NCBI GenBank assembly: GCA_030068145.1 | Contig: JAPJBO010000152.1 | Span: 186,001 to 250,000, forward strand | Length of the DNA: 64,000 nt | Direction: 5' to 3' | Source: Diplonema papillatum | Taxonomy: Eukaryota > Euglenozoa > Diplonemea > Diplonemida > Diplonemidae | Shown here: positions 8,770-18,606 of the stretch, one piece after another | Numbering within the stretch: position 1 is the stretch's first letter | Layout of the letters: every line of letters begins with the position of its first letter | Translations under genes and position numbers: made by a program | The notes under the pieces: model-generated | What the model saw: only the letters and a program-made list of their open reading frames with translations | What the model was told of the DNA's origin: nothing | Databases searched by the model: none

Positions 8770-11700
8770 AAGTGGGACAACCCTCAAACGTCGGTATTGG
8801 TGACCCAAAAAAGTGGGACAACCCTCAAACGTCAGTATTGGTGACCCAAAAAAGTGGGACAACCCTCAAACGTCAGTATTGGTGATCCAAAAAAGTGGGA
8901 CAACCCTCAAACGTGAGTATTGGTCATCGAAAAAAGTGGGACAACCCTCAAACGTCAGTATTGGTGATCCAAAAAAGTGGGACAACCCTCAAACGTCAGT
9001 ATTGGTCATCCAAAAAAGTGGGACAACCCTCAAACGTCAGTATTGGTCATCGAAAAAAGTGGGACAACCCTCAAACGTCAGTATTGGTGACCCAAAAAAG
9101 TGGGACAACCCTCAAACGTCAGTATTGGTGATCCAAAAAAGTGGGACAACCCTCAAACGTCAGTATTGGTGATCCAAAAAAGTGGGACAACCCTCAAACG
9201 TCAGTATTGGTGACCAAAAATGTGGGACAACCCTCAAACGTCAGTATTGGTGACCAAAAAAGTGGGACAACCCTCAAACGTCAGTATTGGTGATCCAAAA
9301 ATGTGGGACAACCCTCAAACGTGAGTATTGGTCATCGAAAATAGTGGGACAACCCTCAAACGTCAGTATTGGTGACCCAAAAAAGTGGGACAACCCTCAA
9401 ACGTCAGTTTTGGTGATCCAAAAAAGTGGGACAACCCTCAAACGTCAGTATTGGTCATCGAAAAATGTGGGACAACCCTCAAACGTCAGTATTGGTGATC
9501 CAAAAAAGTGGGACAACCCTCAAACGTCAGTATTGGTGATCCAAAAAAGTGGGACAACCCTCAAACGTCAGTATTGGTCATCGAAAAAAGTGGGACAACC
9601 CTCAAACGTCAGTATTGGTCATCGAAAAAAGCGGGACCACCCTCAAACGTCAGTATTGGTGATCCAAAAATGTGGGACAACCCTCAAACGTCAGTATTGG
9701 TCATCGAAAAAAGTGGGACAACCCTCAAACGTCAGTATTGGTCATCGAAAAAAGCGGGACCACCCTCAAACGTCAGTATTGGTGATCCAAAAATGTGGGA
9801 CAACCCTCAAACGTCAGTATTGGTCATCGAAGAATGTGGGACAACCCTCAATCGTCAGTATTGGTGACCCATAAAAGTGGGACAACCCTCAAACGTCAGT
9901 ATTGGTGATCCAAAAAAGTGGGACAACCCTCAAACGTCAGTATTGGTGACCCAAAAATGTGGGACAACCCTCAAACGTCAGTATTGGTGATCCAAAAATG
10001 TGGGACAACCCTCAAACGTCAGTATTGGTGACCCAAAAAAGTGGGACAACCCTCAAACGTCAGTATTGGTGATCCAAAAAAGTGGGACAACCCTCAAACG
10101 TCAGTATTGGTGATCGAAAAAAGTGGGACAACCCTCAAACGTCAGTATTGGTGATCCAAAAATGTGGGACAACCCTCAAACGTCAGTATTGGTGACCCAA
10201 AAAAGTGGGACAACCCTCAAACGTCAGTATTGGTCATCGAAAAATGTGGGACAACCCTCAAACGTCAGTATTGGTGACCCAAAAATGTGGGACAACCCTC
10301 AAACGTCAGTATTGGTGATCCAAAAAAGTGGGACAACCCTCAAACGTCAGTATTGGTGATCCAAAAAAGTGGGACAACCCTCAAACGTCAGTATTGGTGA
10401 TCCAAAAAAGTGGGACAACCCTCAAACGTCAGTATTGGTCATCGAAAAATGTGGGACAACCCTCAAACGTCAGTATTGGTGATCCAAAAAAGTGGGACAA
10501 CCCTCAAACGTCAGTATTGGTGATCCAAAAATGTGGGACAACCCTCAAACGTCAGTATTGGTCATCGAAAAATGTGGGACAACCCTCAAACGTCAGTATT
10601 GGTGACCCAAAAATGTGGGACAACCCTCAAACGTCAGTATTGGTGATCCAAAAAAGTGGGACAACCCTCAAACGTCAGTATTGGTGATCCAAAAATGTGG
10701 GACAACCCTCAAACGTCAGTATTGGTCATCGAAAAATGTGGGACAACCCTCAAACGTCAGTATTGGTGATCCAAAAATGTGGGACAACCCTCAAACGTCA
10801 GTATTGGTGACCCAAAAAAGTGGGACAACCCTCAAACGTCAGTATTGGTCATCGAAAAATGTGGGACAACCCTCAAACGTCAGTATTGGTGACCCAAAAA
10901 TGTGGGACAACCCTCAAACGTCAGTATTGGTGATCCAAAAAGTGGGACAACCCTCAAACGTCAGTATTGGTCATCGAAAAAAGTGGGACAACCCTCAAAC
11001 GTCAGTATTGGTGATCCAAAAAAGTGGGACAACCCTCAAACGTCAGTATTGGTCATCGAAAAAAGTGGGACAACCCTCAAACGTCAGTATTGGTGACCCA
11101 AAAATGTGGGACAACCCTCAAACGTCAGTATTGGTGATCCAAAAATGTGGGACAACCCTCAAACGTCAGTATTGGTCATCCAAAAATGTGGGACAACCCT
11201 CAAACGTCAGTATTGGTGACCCAAAAATGTGGGACAACCCTCAAACGTCAGTATTGGTGATCCAAAAAGGTGGGACAACCCTCAAACGTCAGTATTGGTG
11301 ATCCAAAAATGTGGGACAACCCTCAAACGTCAGTTTTAGTGATCCAAAAAAGTGGGACAACCCTCAAACGTCAGTATTGGTGATCGAAAAAAGTGGGACA
11401 ACCCTCAAACGTCAGTATTGGTGATCCAAAAAAGTGGGACAACCCTCAAACGTCAGTATTGGTCATCGAAAAAAGTGGGACAACCCTCAAACGTCAGTAT
11501 TGGTGACCCAAAAAAGTGGGACAACCCTCAAACGTCAGTATTGGTGATCCAAAAAGGTGGGACAACCCTCAAACGTGAGTATTGGTGAGCCAAAAATGTG
11601 GGACAACCCTCAAACGTCAGTATTGGTGATCCAAAAATGTGGGACAACCCTCAAACGTCAGTATTGGTCATCGAAAAAAGTGGGACAACCCTCAAACGTC

Positions 11701-11850
11701 AGTATTGGTGACCCAAAAAAGTGGGACAACCCTCAAACGTCAGTATTGGTCATCGAAAAAAGTGGGACAACCCTCAAACGTCAGTATTGGTGACCCAAAA
11801 AAGTGGGAAACCCTCAAACGTCAGTTTTGGTGATCCAAAAAGGTGGGACA
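8770..11850 (+). repeat. 41-bp satellite, right arm (inverted relative to left)
   Basis: About 75 units of GTCAGTATTGGTGATCC, A-run, GTGGGACAACCCTCAAAC. Variants (GATCC, GACCC, CATCG; AAAAAAG versus AAAAATG) are scattered. Some multi-unit blocks recur, for example near 9620 and 9745, showing higher-order duplication. The array degrades near 11800-11850. Confidence 0.95.
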
Positions 11851-12382
11851 ACCCCAGTTTTTGTTGTCTGAAAAGTGGTCTAGCTGTAGATTTCTAAGTG
11901 AGAAACACCAACAGGATTGTTGAAATGGGGTTGAAAAGTTTATTGGAAAACCCGTACCGTTTGGGCGGGGGGCGTAGCCCCCCGCACCCCCCTGTTTTTC
12001 ATGTTTTTTGGCGGGATATCTGAAAAATTTCTGAAAAACTCGCGGAGAACACCAATCCGGAGTGATTCCAGAATTCTGGAAAACCGGACCCTCCTGGGGG
12101 AAAAGGTGGGTCCCCCACCCCCCCCCTATAAATGGTGGGCTGGTGGCCCGCTCAGGAAAAAATCTGTGCTCCCAAAGGGATGACGTTTTTTGAATACCGA
12201 CGGACATTGTCCGTCGAAAATGGGGGGGGGGTACCCACCCACCCCCCAGAAATCCCGAGAAATCTTTTTTTTACCTAACAATTTTTTTGGGGCATTTTTT
12301 GTGGGGGATTTCTTGGCCCCGCGCAGCGGGAATTTTTTTGTTTGAGGTTTTTTTTTGGACCCGTGTTAAGATCATCTCAAAC
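11851..12382. other. Satellite flank with right inverted repeat; no gene
   Basis: Contains the 32-bp inverted repeat 12142-12173 matching 4116-4147. The adjoining 12176-12215 (GGGATGACG, GAATACCGACGGACA) recurs inverted at 17105-17140. C-runs and G-runs are common. No coding region seen. Confidence 0.6.
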
Positions 12383-12708
12383 CATTATGCGCAACTATGC
12401 GCAACGACCCGAAAGTATGCGGAACAGCCCAAACAACTATGCGCAACTATGCGGAACAACCTGAAACTATGCGGAAAAGCCCAAACAACTATGCGCAACT
12501 ATGCGCAACAACCTGAGACTATGCGGAAAAGCCCAAACAACTATGCGCAACGATGCGGAACATCCCAAACAACTATGCGCAACTATGCGCAACTATGCGG
12601 AACGACCCCAAAGTATGCGGAACAGCCCAAACAACTAGGCGCAACTATGCGCAACTATGCGGAAAAGCCCAAACAACTATGCGCAACTATGCGGAACGAC
12701 CCCAAAGT
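12383..12708 (+). repeat. ATGCG-type satellite, left flank of element B
   Basis: Irregular tandem repeats built from CAACTATGCGCAACTATGCG and GGAACAGCCCAAA / GGAAAAGCCCAAA. The unit length varies because the ACTATGCGCA block is repeated a variable number of times. The same array resumes at 14842 after element B. Confidence 0.9.
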
Positions 12709-12904
12709 AGCGTGTTGAGGACGGCGGAGGTGACCGAACACCTGTGAAGGGCCGGAAGCGGGGCCACGATGATCCGAGACAATTCATGCGGCAGCACCAC
12801 TCGGTGTTCAAGCGCGGCAAACAGACGCGCCTACCGAAGACGGAGGACGAGAAGGCTTCGCCGTTGCACGTCGACAACATGAGACGTGGCGGCGGACGTT
12901 CGAT

Positions 12905-14362
12905 GTGGCGAAATTGCGGCCGTCTTCTTCTCGACGGGTTTCGCGGCTGCAAGCGAAGCATGCGGAGGAGCTGGAGTTGAACGGCATTGCGCAACGGGCT
13001 GGCGGCCCGGGTAGGTCGGACAACGTCCCCTTCACTGTGGTGGAGGAAAAGGAAGGCGCTCTGCGCCAACGTTTTATTTTGTGGACGCACGAGGCGAACG
13101 ACGCGATCGAGGCGGATGGCTACGAGGCCCAGGTACCGCTGAAGCACGTCAGCACGTACCTCGACGCGGTGCACGCGGAGTGTGGCTCGACACGCGACCT
13201 CCGCTGCGGTTTTTACGGCGTAGAAGTTCCGCGGGGGGCCCGGGATGCCTTTCGCTTCCAGGACGACGCAGGCGATTGGTGGGAACTCACCCGCCTGCCG
13301 ATGGGCCACACGTGTGCACCGGAATTGATGCACACGTTGACTTCGACGATCGCCGGGCACCCCGATTTCGTTAAGACGGTGCATGCGGTGCCAGCGGCTG
13401 TGACGGTGCACACGTGGGTCGACAACGTGCGTTACGCGGGGTCCCGGAAAGACGTGCTCGAGGCGTCCCGCAAGGTCGACGAATTGGCAGCTCGTTCGAA
13501 GGTTACGTGGAAGGACGCCGACACGAGAACCGCCAGCACCCGGTACGAGTTTATCGGGGTGGACTGGGACCACCAGAGCGGGAAGGTCGGCATTTCGGCA
13601 AGGTTGTCGAAGAAATTGGCACGGGATCTGGTAGAGGTGCGCAAGGGTGCGATGTCCGCGTCCGGTCTGGAGACGCTGGGTGGTCGGTTGCTGCACGCGT
13701 CGGCCATCGTGGGTGTTTTCGTCGGCGAGTTCTACTTCGCCTTGAAGTTTCTTCGCCGGTTGACGAATGCGCTGAACCGGGGCGAGAAGGCCGTCGACCA
13801 GACGGTTCGCCTCTCGGGTAGTGTGCAGCGGCTACTCGACGGCTGGGTTCGCGCGGTGTTGGAGAAGCGAAGAATGCCAGTGGCGGCCCGGGTGCCGTCG
13901 CTCACCGTGTTTGTGGACGCAAGTCTCGAGGGATGGGGCGGCGTGCTGGTTGACGTCGCCACCAACGCGATCGAAGTTCTGGGCTCGCGGTGGTCCAGGA
14001 AAGAAAAGGGCCTTCACATCAACGAGCTGGAGGCCCTTGCATTTGAACTTTGTGTGTCGGCAGTGCCTGACAAGTACGCGGGCGGCACGGTCACCGTCGT
14101 GGTCGACAACACGACGGTGCAGGGTGTTGCTCGGAAAGGGGCATGTCTGCGATCGCAGACTTTGAACGATGCCGTGGTGAACGGGCTCACACGCCTGCGC
14201 CACATGAACATTTCCTTATCTGTGCGCTGGGTAAAAAGCGCCGGGAATCCTGCGGATCTTCCGTCACGGGTTCCGTTATCGGCAATTTCCGATAAGAATG
14301 TGGCCGACATGGCACTTGCAGTTAGGCAGTTCCTGACTGGCGATATGGGTTTGGTGGTGTGA
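12905..14362 (+). CDS. Element B reverse transcriptase-RNase H frame
   Basis: A long open frame (485 codons from the first in-frame alternative start) matching element A's RT-RNase H. RT blocks include LTRLPMGHTCAPELMHTL, VHTWVDNVRYAGS and YEFIGVDWD. RNase H blocks include FVDASLEGWGGVLVD, LHINELEALAFEL, VVVDNTTVQGVA and GNPADLPSRVPL. The frame ends at the start of repeat B1, as in A. Treated as a fossil element part. Confidence 0.8.
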   Translation: MAKLRPSSSRRVSRLQAKHAEELELNGIAQRAGGPGRSDNVPFTVVEEKEGALRQRFILWTHEANDAIEADGYEAQVPLKHVSTYLDAVHAECGSTRDLRCGFYGVEVPRGARDAFRFQDDAGDWWELTRLPMGHTCAPELMHTLTSTIAGHPDFVKTVHAVPAAVTVHTWVDNVRYAGSRKDVLEASRKVDELAARSKVTWKDADTRTASTRYEFIGVDWDHQSGKVGISARLSKKLARDLVEVRKGAMSASGLETLGGRLLHASAIVGVFVGEFYFALKFLRRLTNALNRGEKAVDQTVRLSGSVQRLLDGWVRAVLEKRRMPVAARVPSLTVFVDASLEGWGGVLVDVATNAIEVLGSRWSRKEKGLHINELEALAFELCVSAVPDKYAGGTVTVVVDNTTVQGVARKGACLRSQTLNDAVVNGLTRLRHMNISLSVRWVKSAGNPADLPSRVPLSAISDKNVADMALAVRQFLTGDMGLVV

Positions 14363-14509
14363 CCTCCTGGGCTAGCCTGTTTCTCTCACCATTCAGCGGC
14401 TATCTCGGGGGGTTACCCCATCGTAAGTGAAATTCGTTTAATTTTCTTCCTTCGCGTTCATTTCAGTGATCAGATCATTGTCACCGAGTGAAGCGCACAA
14501 AGCATTCTG
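14359..14509 (+). repeat. Element B repeat B1
   Basis: About 151 bp from GTGACCTCCTGGGCTAGCC to AAAGCATTCTG, repeated with a few differences at 14693-14841. Confidence 0.88.
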
Positions 14510-14692
14510 TCGATTCATCGTGGGAATGCTAAGCGCGTAACGAACCACTCTCTAGGAAGGTGTTGGGCACCGGATTCAAAGGAATCGGACAACAAAAGTT
14601 CCCACCCACCCACACCGGTTTGCTTGTCTTGTTTTTCGTGTCCGCGTTCAGCGCGAGGTCCAGGGGACCTGGGTTCCCGCCCTCCGTCCCCC

Positions 14693-14841
14693 GTGACCTC
14701 CTGGGCTAGCCTGTTTCTCTCACCATTCAGCAGCTATCTCGGGGGGTTACCCATCGTAAGTGCAATTCGTTTAATTTTCTTCCTTTCGCGTTCATTTCAG
14801 TGATCGGATCATTGTCACCGAGTGAAGCACAAAGCATTCTG
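14693..14841 (+). repeat. Element B terminal repeat B2
   Basis: Near copy of 14359-14509. Its outer end runs directly into satellite (CGGAACAGCCC). Confidence 0.88.
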
Positions 14842-15000
14842 CGGAACAGCCCAAACAACTATGCGCAACTATGCGCAACTATGCGGAAAAGCCCAAACAA
14901 CTATGCGCAACTATGCGCAACTATGCGGAACTGGGCTGTTCCGCATAGTTGCGCATAGTTGCGAATAGTTGTTTGGGTTGTTCCGTACTTGCGCATAGTT
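14842..15000. repeat. ATGCG-type satellite, right flank, with orientation flip
   Basis: Satellite resumes after element B, then reverses near 14935, where GCGGAACTGGG faces CTGTTCCGC. The following copies are in the opposite orientation, as in the larger 41-bp array. Confidence 0.85.
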
Positions 15001-15005
15001 TTCGG

Positions 15006-15355
15006 GGACCAAAATTGGACCAAAATTGGACCAAAATTGGACCAAAATTGGACCAAAATTGGACCAAAATTGGACCAAAATTGGACCAAAATTGGACCAA
15101 AATTGGACCAAAATTGGACCAAAATTGGACCAAAATTGGACCAAAATTGGACCAAAATTGGACCAAAATTGGACCAAAATTGGACCAAAATTGGACCAAA
15201 ATTGGACCAAAATTGGACCAAAATTGGACCAAAATTGGACCAAAATTGGACCAAAATTGGACCAAAATTGGACCAAAATTGGACCAAAAAATTGGACCAA
15301 AATTGGACCAAAATTGGACCAAAATTGGACCAAAAAATTGGACCAAAAATGGACC
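15006..15355. repeat. 11-bp satellite (GGACCAAAATT)n
   Basis: About 32 tandem copies of an 11-bp unit, with a few units expanded by extra A near 15288 and 15335. The unit lacks stop codons in the frames it generates on both strands, hence long spurious frames (KIGPKLDQNWT and its antisense). No promoter or conserved start supports a gene. Confidence 0.95.
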
Positions 15356-15362
15356 AGTATTA

Positions 15363-15480
15363 GGGGGGAAAATGTTTCTTGGGTTTGAAGAGCGCGTGGT
15401 GCTTGCACCACTGAGGCCAGGTTATTTAACCGCGGATTTAGTGAAGGATTGTTCAGGAAACGGTCGCGAGCGAAACCCGT
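15363..15480 (+). repeat. Structured 115-bp dispersed repeat, copy 1
   Basis: Runs from AAAATGTTTCTTGGGTTTGA to GCGAGCGAAACCCG. Other copies lie at 53640-53752 and 60046-60139. It contains two small hairpins (GTGGTGCTTGCACCAC and GGTTATTTAACC). The three copies are about 95% alike over the shared part, which suggests recent spread or constraint. Class unknown. Confidence 0.75.
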
Positions 15481-15745
15481 CCCCCCCCCCCCCCCCCCCA
15501 CCACCACCCGCACTTGTTACATGTTACGGGTTAGGCCAAATCTTAATAAACACCCTGCCCCCCGCCCCCCCCCCCCCCCTCCTCCTGCATGGCTGGCAGG
15601 TCACCCGGTGTCAAGCGACCGACTCCGCAACTGCCGCTGGCCAGGTCAGGCTGGCACGAAGGAGTTACGGAGGGCGGCAGCTTGGGCAATGCCGACTTTG
15701 CGGAGGCATTCAACGGACGACGATCTGTCGCAGTGGACACAAGGA
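15481..15745 (+). repeat. C-tract-bearing dispersed element with short coding-like tail, copy 1
   Basis: Two long C-runs, ATGTTACGG, CATGGCTGGCAGGTCACCCG and a coding-like tail (WHEGVTEGGSLGNADFAEAFNG on plus). A second copy lies inverted at 16845-17060. A third relative of the coding tail, lacking the C-rich part, lies inside the frame at 16010-16468. Confidence 0.6.
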
Positions 15746-16009
15746 GCTGAGCCCTGCGCTCCTTCCCAAAAACGCCAAGCAGCTCCTTTCGCTTCGCTGC
15801 GAGGTTATCCTTACCCTAATCTTGGCATCCGCGGAGTGCCCGTCCCGCGAGCGCTGTTCCAGAAACGGGCTAAAAAAACAAGAGTCGAGGGCCGAGGAAA
15901 CCTTTCGGTATTTAGTATGTACACTAAAACAAGGATTAATCATCTCTGCTCTCGGTAGCTATTTATTCCCGCAGGGAGCCTGAGATACAGTAAATACACA
16001 ACAACAAAC
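15746..16009. other. No gene recognised
   Basis: Short stretch between repeat debris and a possible gene start; nothing recognisable. Confidence 0.4.
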
Positions 16010-16468
16010 ATGACGGATGCCGCCTTCTTCATTGAAGCTGTTGCAGACGGCACGTTTGGAGAGTGCGTTGAATGGAGTGAGGAAAGGGTGCTTGCTCGTA
16101 TCCGCGACTTGCGTGGTTCGCAAACACAGGACGCGCAAGCCTTTCAGGCTGAGCTTGCTGCCGCAAGCAACCCAAACTTGGGAATTAGCTCCAACAATGA
16201 AGGAGTGAAATTCTGTGTGTGGCACGACAAAGGAGTTACGGAGGACGGCAGCTTGGGCAATGCCGACGTTGCGGAGGCATTCAACGGACGACGATCTGCC
16301 GCAGTGGACACAAGGAAGGATGGGATAAGCACTCGCGTGGTGTACCAGCAAGCTGCCACAGCACGTGCAGTGGACCGGAGAGGTCTTCACGGAACAGGAG
16401 GGGGATTTCCACTTTGGCATACCAAATCATCAAAAGGCCGGTTGTTCCTTCATGCGAAGCCTTCGTGA
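16010..16468 (+). CDS. Hypothetical protein, possibly transposon-derived
   Basis: A 152-codon frame with an ATG start (MTDAAFFIEAVADGTFGECV) and acidic, gene-like composition over the first 70 residues. Its middle (WHDKGVTEDGSLGNADVAEAFNG) recurs in two nearby C-tract elements (15655-15725 plus; 16850-16910 minus), so this part belongs to a repeated family. After that the protein loses obvious character, and it may be a decayed or intron-containing gene. A minus-strand fragment just downstream (16513-16840) resembles a hAT-type transposase core, so the whole patch may be one broken DNA transposon family. It lies on the plus strand, unlike the confident host genes. Confidence 0.35.
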   Translation: MTDAAFFIEAVADGTFGECVEWSEERVLARIRDLRGSQTQDAQAFQAELAAASNPNLGISSNNEGVKFCVWHDKGVTEDGSLGNADVAEAFNGRRSAAVDTRKDGISTRVVYQQAATARAVDRRGLHGTGGGFPLWHTKSSKGRLFLHAKPS

Positions 16469-16512
16469 GTGCCTACTTCCGTGCGCGTTTTGGTGCCGGT
16501 TCGTGCATGCTG

Positions 16513-16840
16513 TCAAGCAGGCGGGCAGAAACCTTTGCTGCTGGCTTCAAGCGCACGGGTAACGGCAGTTTCTTTAACTGCGCACAACGATGAGACGAAG
16601 TAGCGTAGGATAACTACATACACCTCCATCTGCATTGCGTGCTTCAGTGTCGTTCCGTCCAAGATCAGCACAAAGGAGCTCGATACACTTAGTTCCTTGG
16701 CGATGCGCACTTGTGCGATGGAAGCCCAGATGCCCACCATTTCCGAGACGTGTGAAGTGGTGTTGTACTTCTTGGGTATATCAATACCCCGCAATCGGTC
16801 GGCTCTTATCTGCCGCACGGAACTTCTGTGAGACACTCCT
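16513..16840 (-). pseudogene. Possible hAT-like transposase fragment
   Basis: One minus-strand frame reads SHVSEMVGIWASIAQV, then SVSSSFVLILDGTTLKHAMQ and VYVVILRYFVSSLCAV, ending in a stop. The pattern hydrophobic run, DGTT, short gap, then VxxRYF resembles the region around the second catalytic acidic residue of hAT/DUF4371-type transposases. The upstream neighbour (WHDKGVTEGGSLGNADFAEAFNG) is in another minus-strand frame, so the coding sequence is interrupted or spliced. Identification is by eye and tentative. Confidence 0.35.
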
Positions 16841-16844
16841 TCCG

Positions 16845-17060
16845 TTGAATGCCTCCGCAAAGTCGGCATTGCCCAAGCTGCCGCCCTCCGTAACTCCTTT
16901 GTCGTGCCAGCCTGACCTGGCCAGCGGCAGTTGGGGAGTCGGTCGCTTGACACCGGGTGACCTGCCAGCCATGCAGGAGGGGGGGGTCCCCCCCCCCCCA
17001 CCCCCCCCTGACCGCGATCCGTAACATGTAACAGCCCTTAATAAGCACCCTGGGGGGGGG
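16845..17060 (-). repeat. C-tract-bearing dispersed element, copy 2 (inverted)
   Basis: Reverse-complement relative of 15520-15725, with the same coding-like tail, the CAGCCATGCAGGAGG segment and long G/C runs, ending ACCCTGGGGGG. Confidence 0.65.
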
Positions 17061-17151
17061 GGGGGGGGGTACCCACCCACCCCGGCCACGGCCCCAGGGT
17101 GGGACATTGTCCGTCGGTATTCCAAAAACGTCATCCCAAAGTGGGTCTTTT

Positions 17152-17290
17152 TTGTTGAACGCTTACGCCCGCCACTAAACCCAGATTTGCCTGTGTTTCG
17201 TGTGGGCTACAGCACATTTACCTTTTGATCTATCGCAGTTGGCAGTCTCCTCAAGCATTTCCTAGAAAGCAGGTGCTTATACAAAAGAAA
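17152..17290 (+). repeat. A-tailed dispersed repeat (SINE-like), copy
   Basis: Begins TGTTGAACGCTTACGCCCGC and ends CAGGTGCTTATACAAAA with an A-rich tail. Other copies: 41155-41300, 47660-47800 and 55415-55550 (plus); 30234-30460 (minus, with an internal insertion); 48765-48800 (minus, partial); a diverged one at about 56520-56635. The A-tail suggests retroposition. No complete Pol III A and B boxes were identified, so SINE is only a working label. Confidence 0.65.
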
Positions 17291-17454
17291 AAAGTGAGAT
17301 TCCCCCCAGTTCAGCCCAAAACGGGTTTTGGAAGCCCCTAGCTCGGACCCCTGCAACCGCAAAGGCTTTGCTTTCGATTTGGGCAGAGACTCATGAGGGT
17401 CCGTATTGCTGTGTGTGTTCACTTTTTCTTCGCTGCCAGAATCAGTGTGGTGTC

Positions 17455-17940
17455 AGAGGATCGTGCTCTCTGACACCGCCATCTCCAACTCGCAGGAAGG
17501 TCAGTTCCGCTGAGAAGCACTGCGCAGGATTACTTTTGCCAACTCGCAGTGGCGCTGTGCGCGGTGATCAGGATGGTCTCGGAACACGCTTCGATGAGTT
17601 CCACAGCGTCTGGGTCAGCTTTAAATTCGGGGTTTTCATTGCGGTAAGGGTCTTTGAGTCTGCTGAGCAGTGGACGACGCTCTGCTGGTTTAGGCAGCTG
17701 TTGAGCACACGGATTCGGTCGAGGTCCTGTCTACCCCGTCTGCTTTGTACCTGACTACGGAAACAGAATACCAACTAATGCTCAGACGTGCCTCTGCCAA
17801 GTACTCAGCTGTTGCATTGACGTTTACGCGGGTATCCTTCGGGGACCAACTGGCAGTTTGTTCTGTCGGAAGACAGGCTTTCTCTGCAGACGGAAGTTGT
17901 TTTGTTGCACTCGCTTCAGCTTTGTGTCGTGTCGTGAGAT
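17455..17940 (-). pseudogene. Kinesin 3'-end echo, oldest copy
   Basis: Strongly diverged copy of the 3' UTR and last coding part of the adjacent kinesin gene. Alignable landmarks are GAGAAGCACTGCGCAGGAT, the GATGAGTTC stretch, GAGCAGTGGACGACGCTCTGC, AGGCAGCTGTTG and CACACGGATTCGGTCGAGGTCCTG. It lies farthest from the gene and is the most changed. No usable frame. Confidence 0.65.
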
Positions 17941-18528
17941 CGTACTCTCAAAAGCACCGCCACCTCAAAACGACGAGAAGGCTGCTTCGTCGCTGAGAAA
18001 CCTGCACAGGATCACTCTCGTCAGCGCACAGTGGTGTTGTGCCATCGCGGGTGATCCCGAATGGGTTTGGAACAGGCGGCTTCGATGAGTTCTGGGGGGC
18101 AGCTTGGAGTTCAGCTTCTTCATCGCGATGAAGTTTTTGAGCTGCCTCGATTCATCCGCCAAGCGGTGGACGACGCCTTGCAGGTTCAGGCAGTTGTTGT
18201 GGACGCGGATCACAAGGTCCTGCATCCGCTTTGAGCAGGATGTCCCGCCGCGTCCGGGAGATCGTTCTCTCCAGCACAGCCACCCGCTGCTGTTACGGGG
18301 CCACCAGTTTTTCGACGTCAACACCCACTCCACCGCCACCACCGCCGCCGACGCCCGGGTCTTTCGAGATTGTCGCGTCGCCCAAGCTGGCGCCCGGCAG
18401 CCTCCGGCGGCGGTGGGTGGCGCGGCGTTCGCCGTCCTCGCCCATGCCCTTGATGCTGACCGACGCCGCGTGTCTTTGATGGCGGGAGCCTCGCGATGGA
18501 GGGAGCAGGCCCTGCGCGGCAGATGGTA
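17941..18528 (-). pseudogene. Kinesin 3'-end echo, younger copy
   Basis: A clear copy of about 18530-19200, that is, the kinesin 3' UTR plus the last roughly 200 codons, in the same orientation. Identity is high (for example AAGCGGTGGACGACGCCTTGC and CAGGTTCAGGCAGTTGTTG), but it has internal losses and frame changes: the LTSPTPAAAELI segment is missing, and the coding relation to SIKGMGEDGERRAT survives only in pieces. It stops near the point equivalent to about 19200. This is a tandem partial duplication rather than a second gene. Confidence 0.85.
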
Positions 18529-18606
18529 GTTTCAAACACCGCCACCTCAAAACGACGAGAAGCGCTGCTTCGCCGCTGAGAAGCACTGTCTATAGGATCA
18601 CTCTCG

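Larger units (their letters stand above)
12709..14841 (+). mobile_element. Tyrosine-recombinase retroelement B (relative of A), incomplete
   Basis: Shares the RT-RNase H region with element A at the protein level but has different terminal repeats. Its right end has the order B1 (14359-14509), an A2-like segment (14510-14600 plus a following spacer), then B2 (14693-14841). The left terminal repeat and nearly all of the recombinase part are absent, so it is broken by at least one large loss. It lies inside the ATGCG-type satellite, as A lies inside the 41-bp satellite. B1 and B2 differ at several positions, so it is older than A. Confidence 0.8.

Noticed and set aside
8813-11833. Many long open frames (MGQPSNVSIGDPKKWDNPQ-type) in the 41-bp array
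   Set aside because: They arise because the satellite unit lacks stops and 41 is not a multiple of 3; no start context, no non-repeat sequence, both strands similar.
4467-11850. CRISPR-like look of regularly spaced repeats
   Set aside because: There are no unique spacers; the whole 41-bp unit repeats, and the context is eukaryotic.
12677-13696. 339-codon minus frame antisense to element B
   Set aside because: Shadow of the RT-RNase H frame.
14901-15983. Open frames of up to 344 codons over the 11-bp satellite, on both strands
   Set aside because: Pure repeat translation (KIGPKLDQNWT); the non-repeat continuation has no domain.
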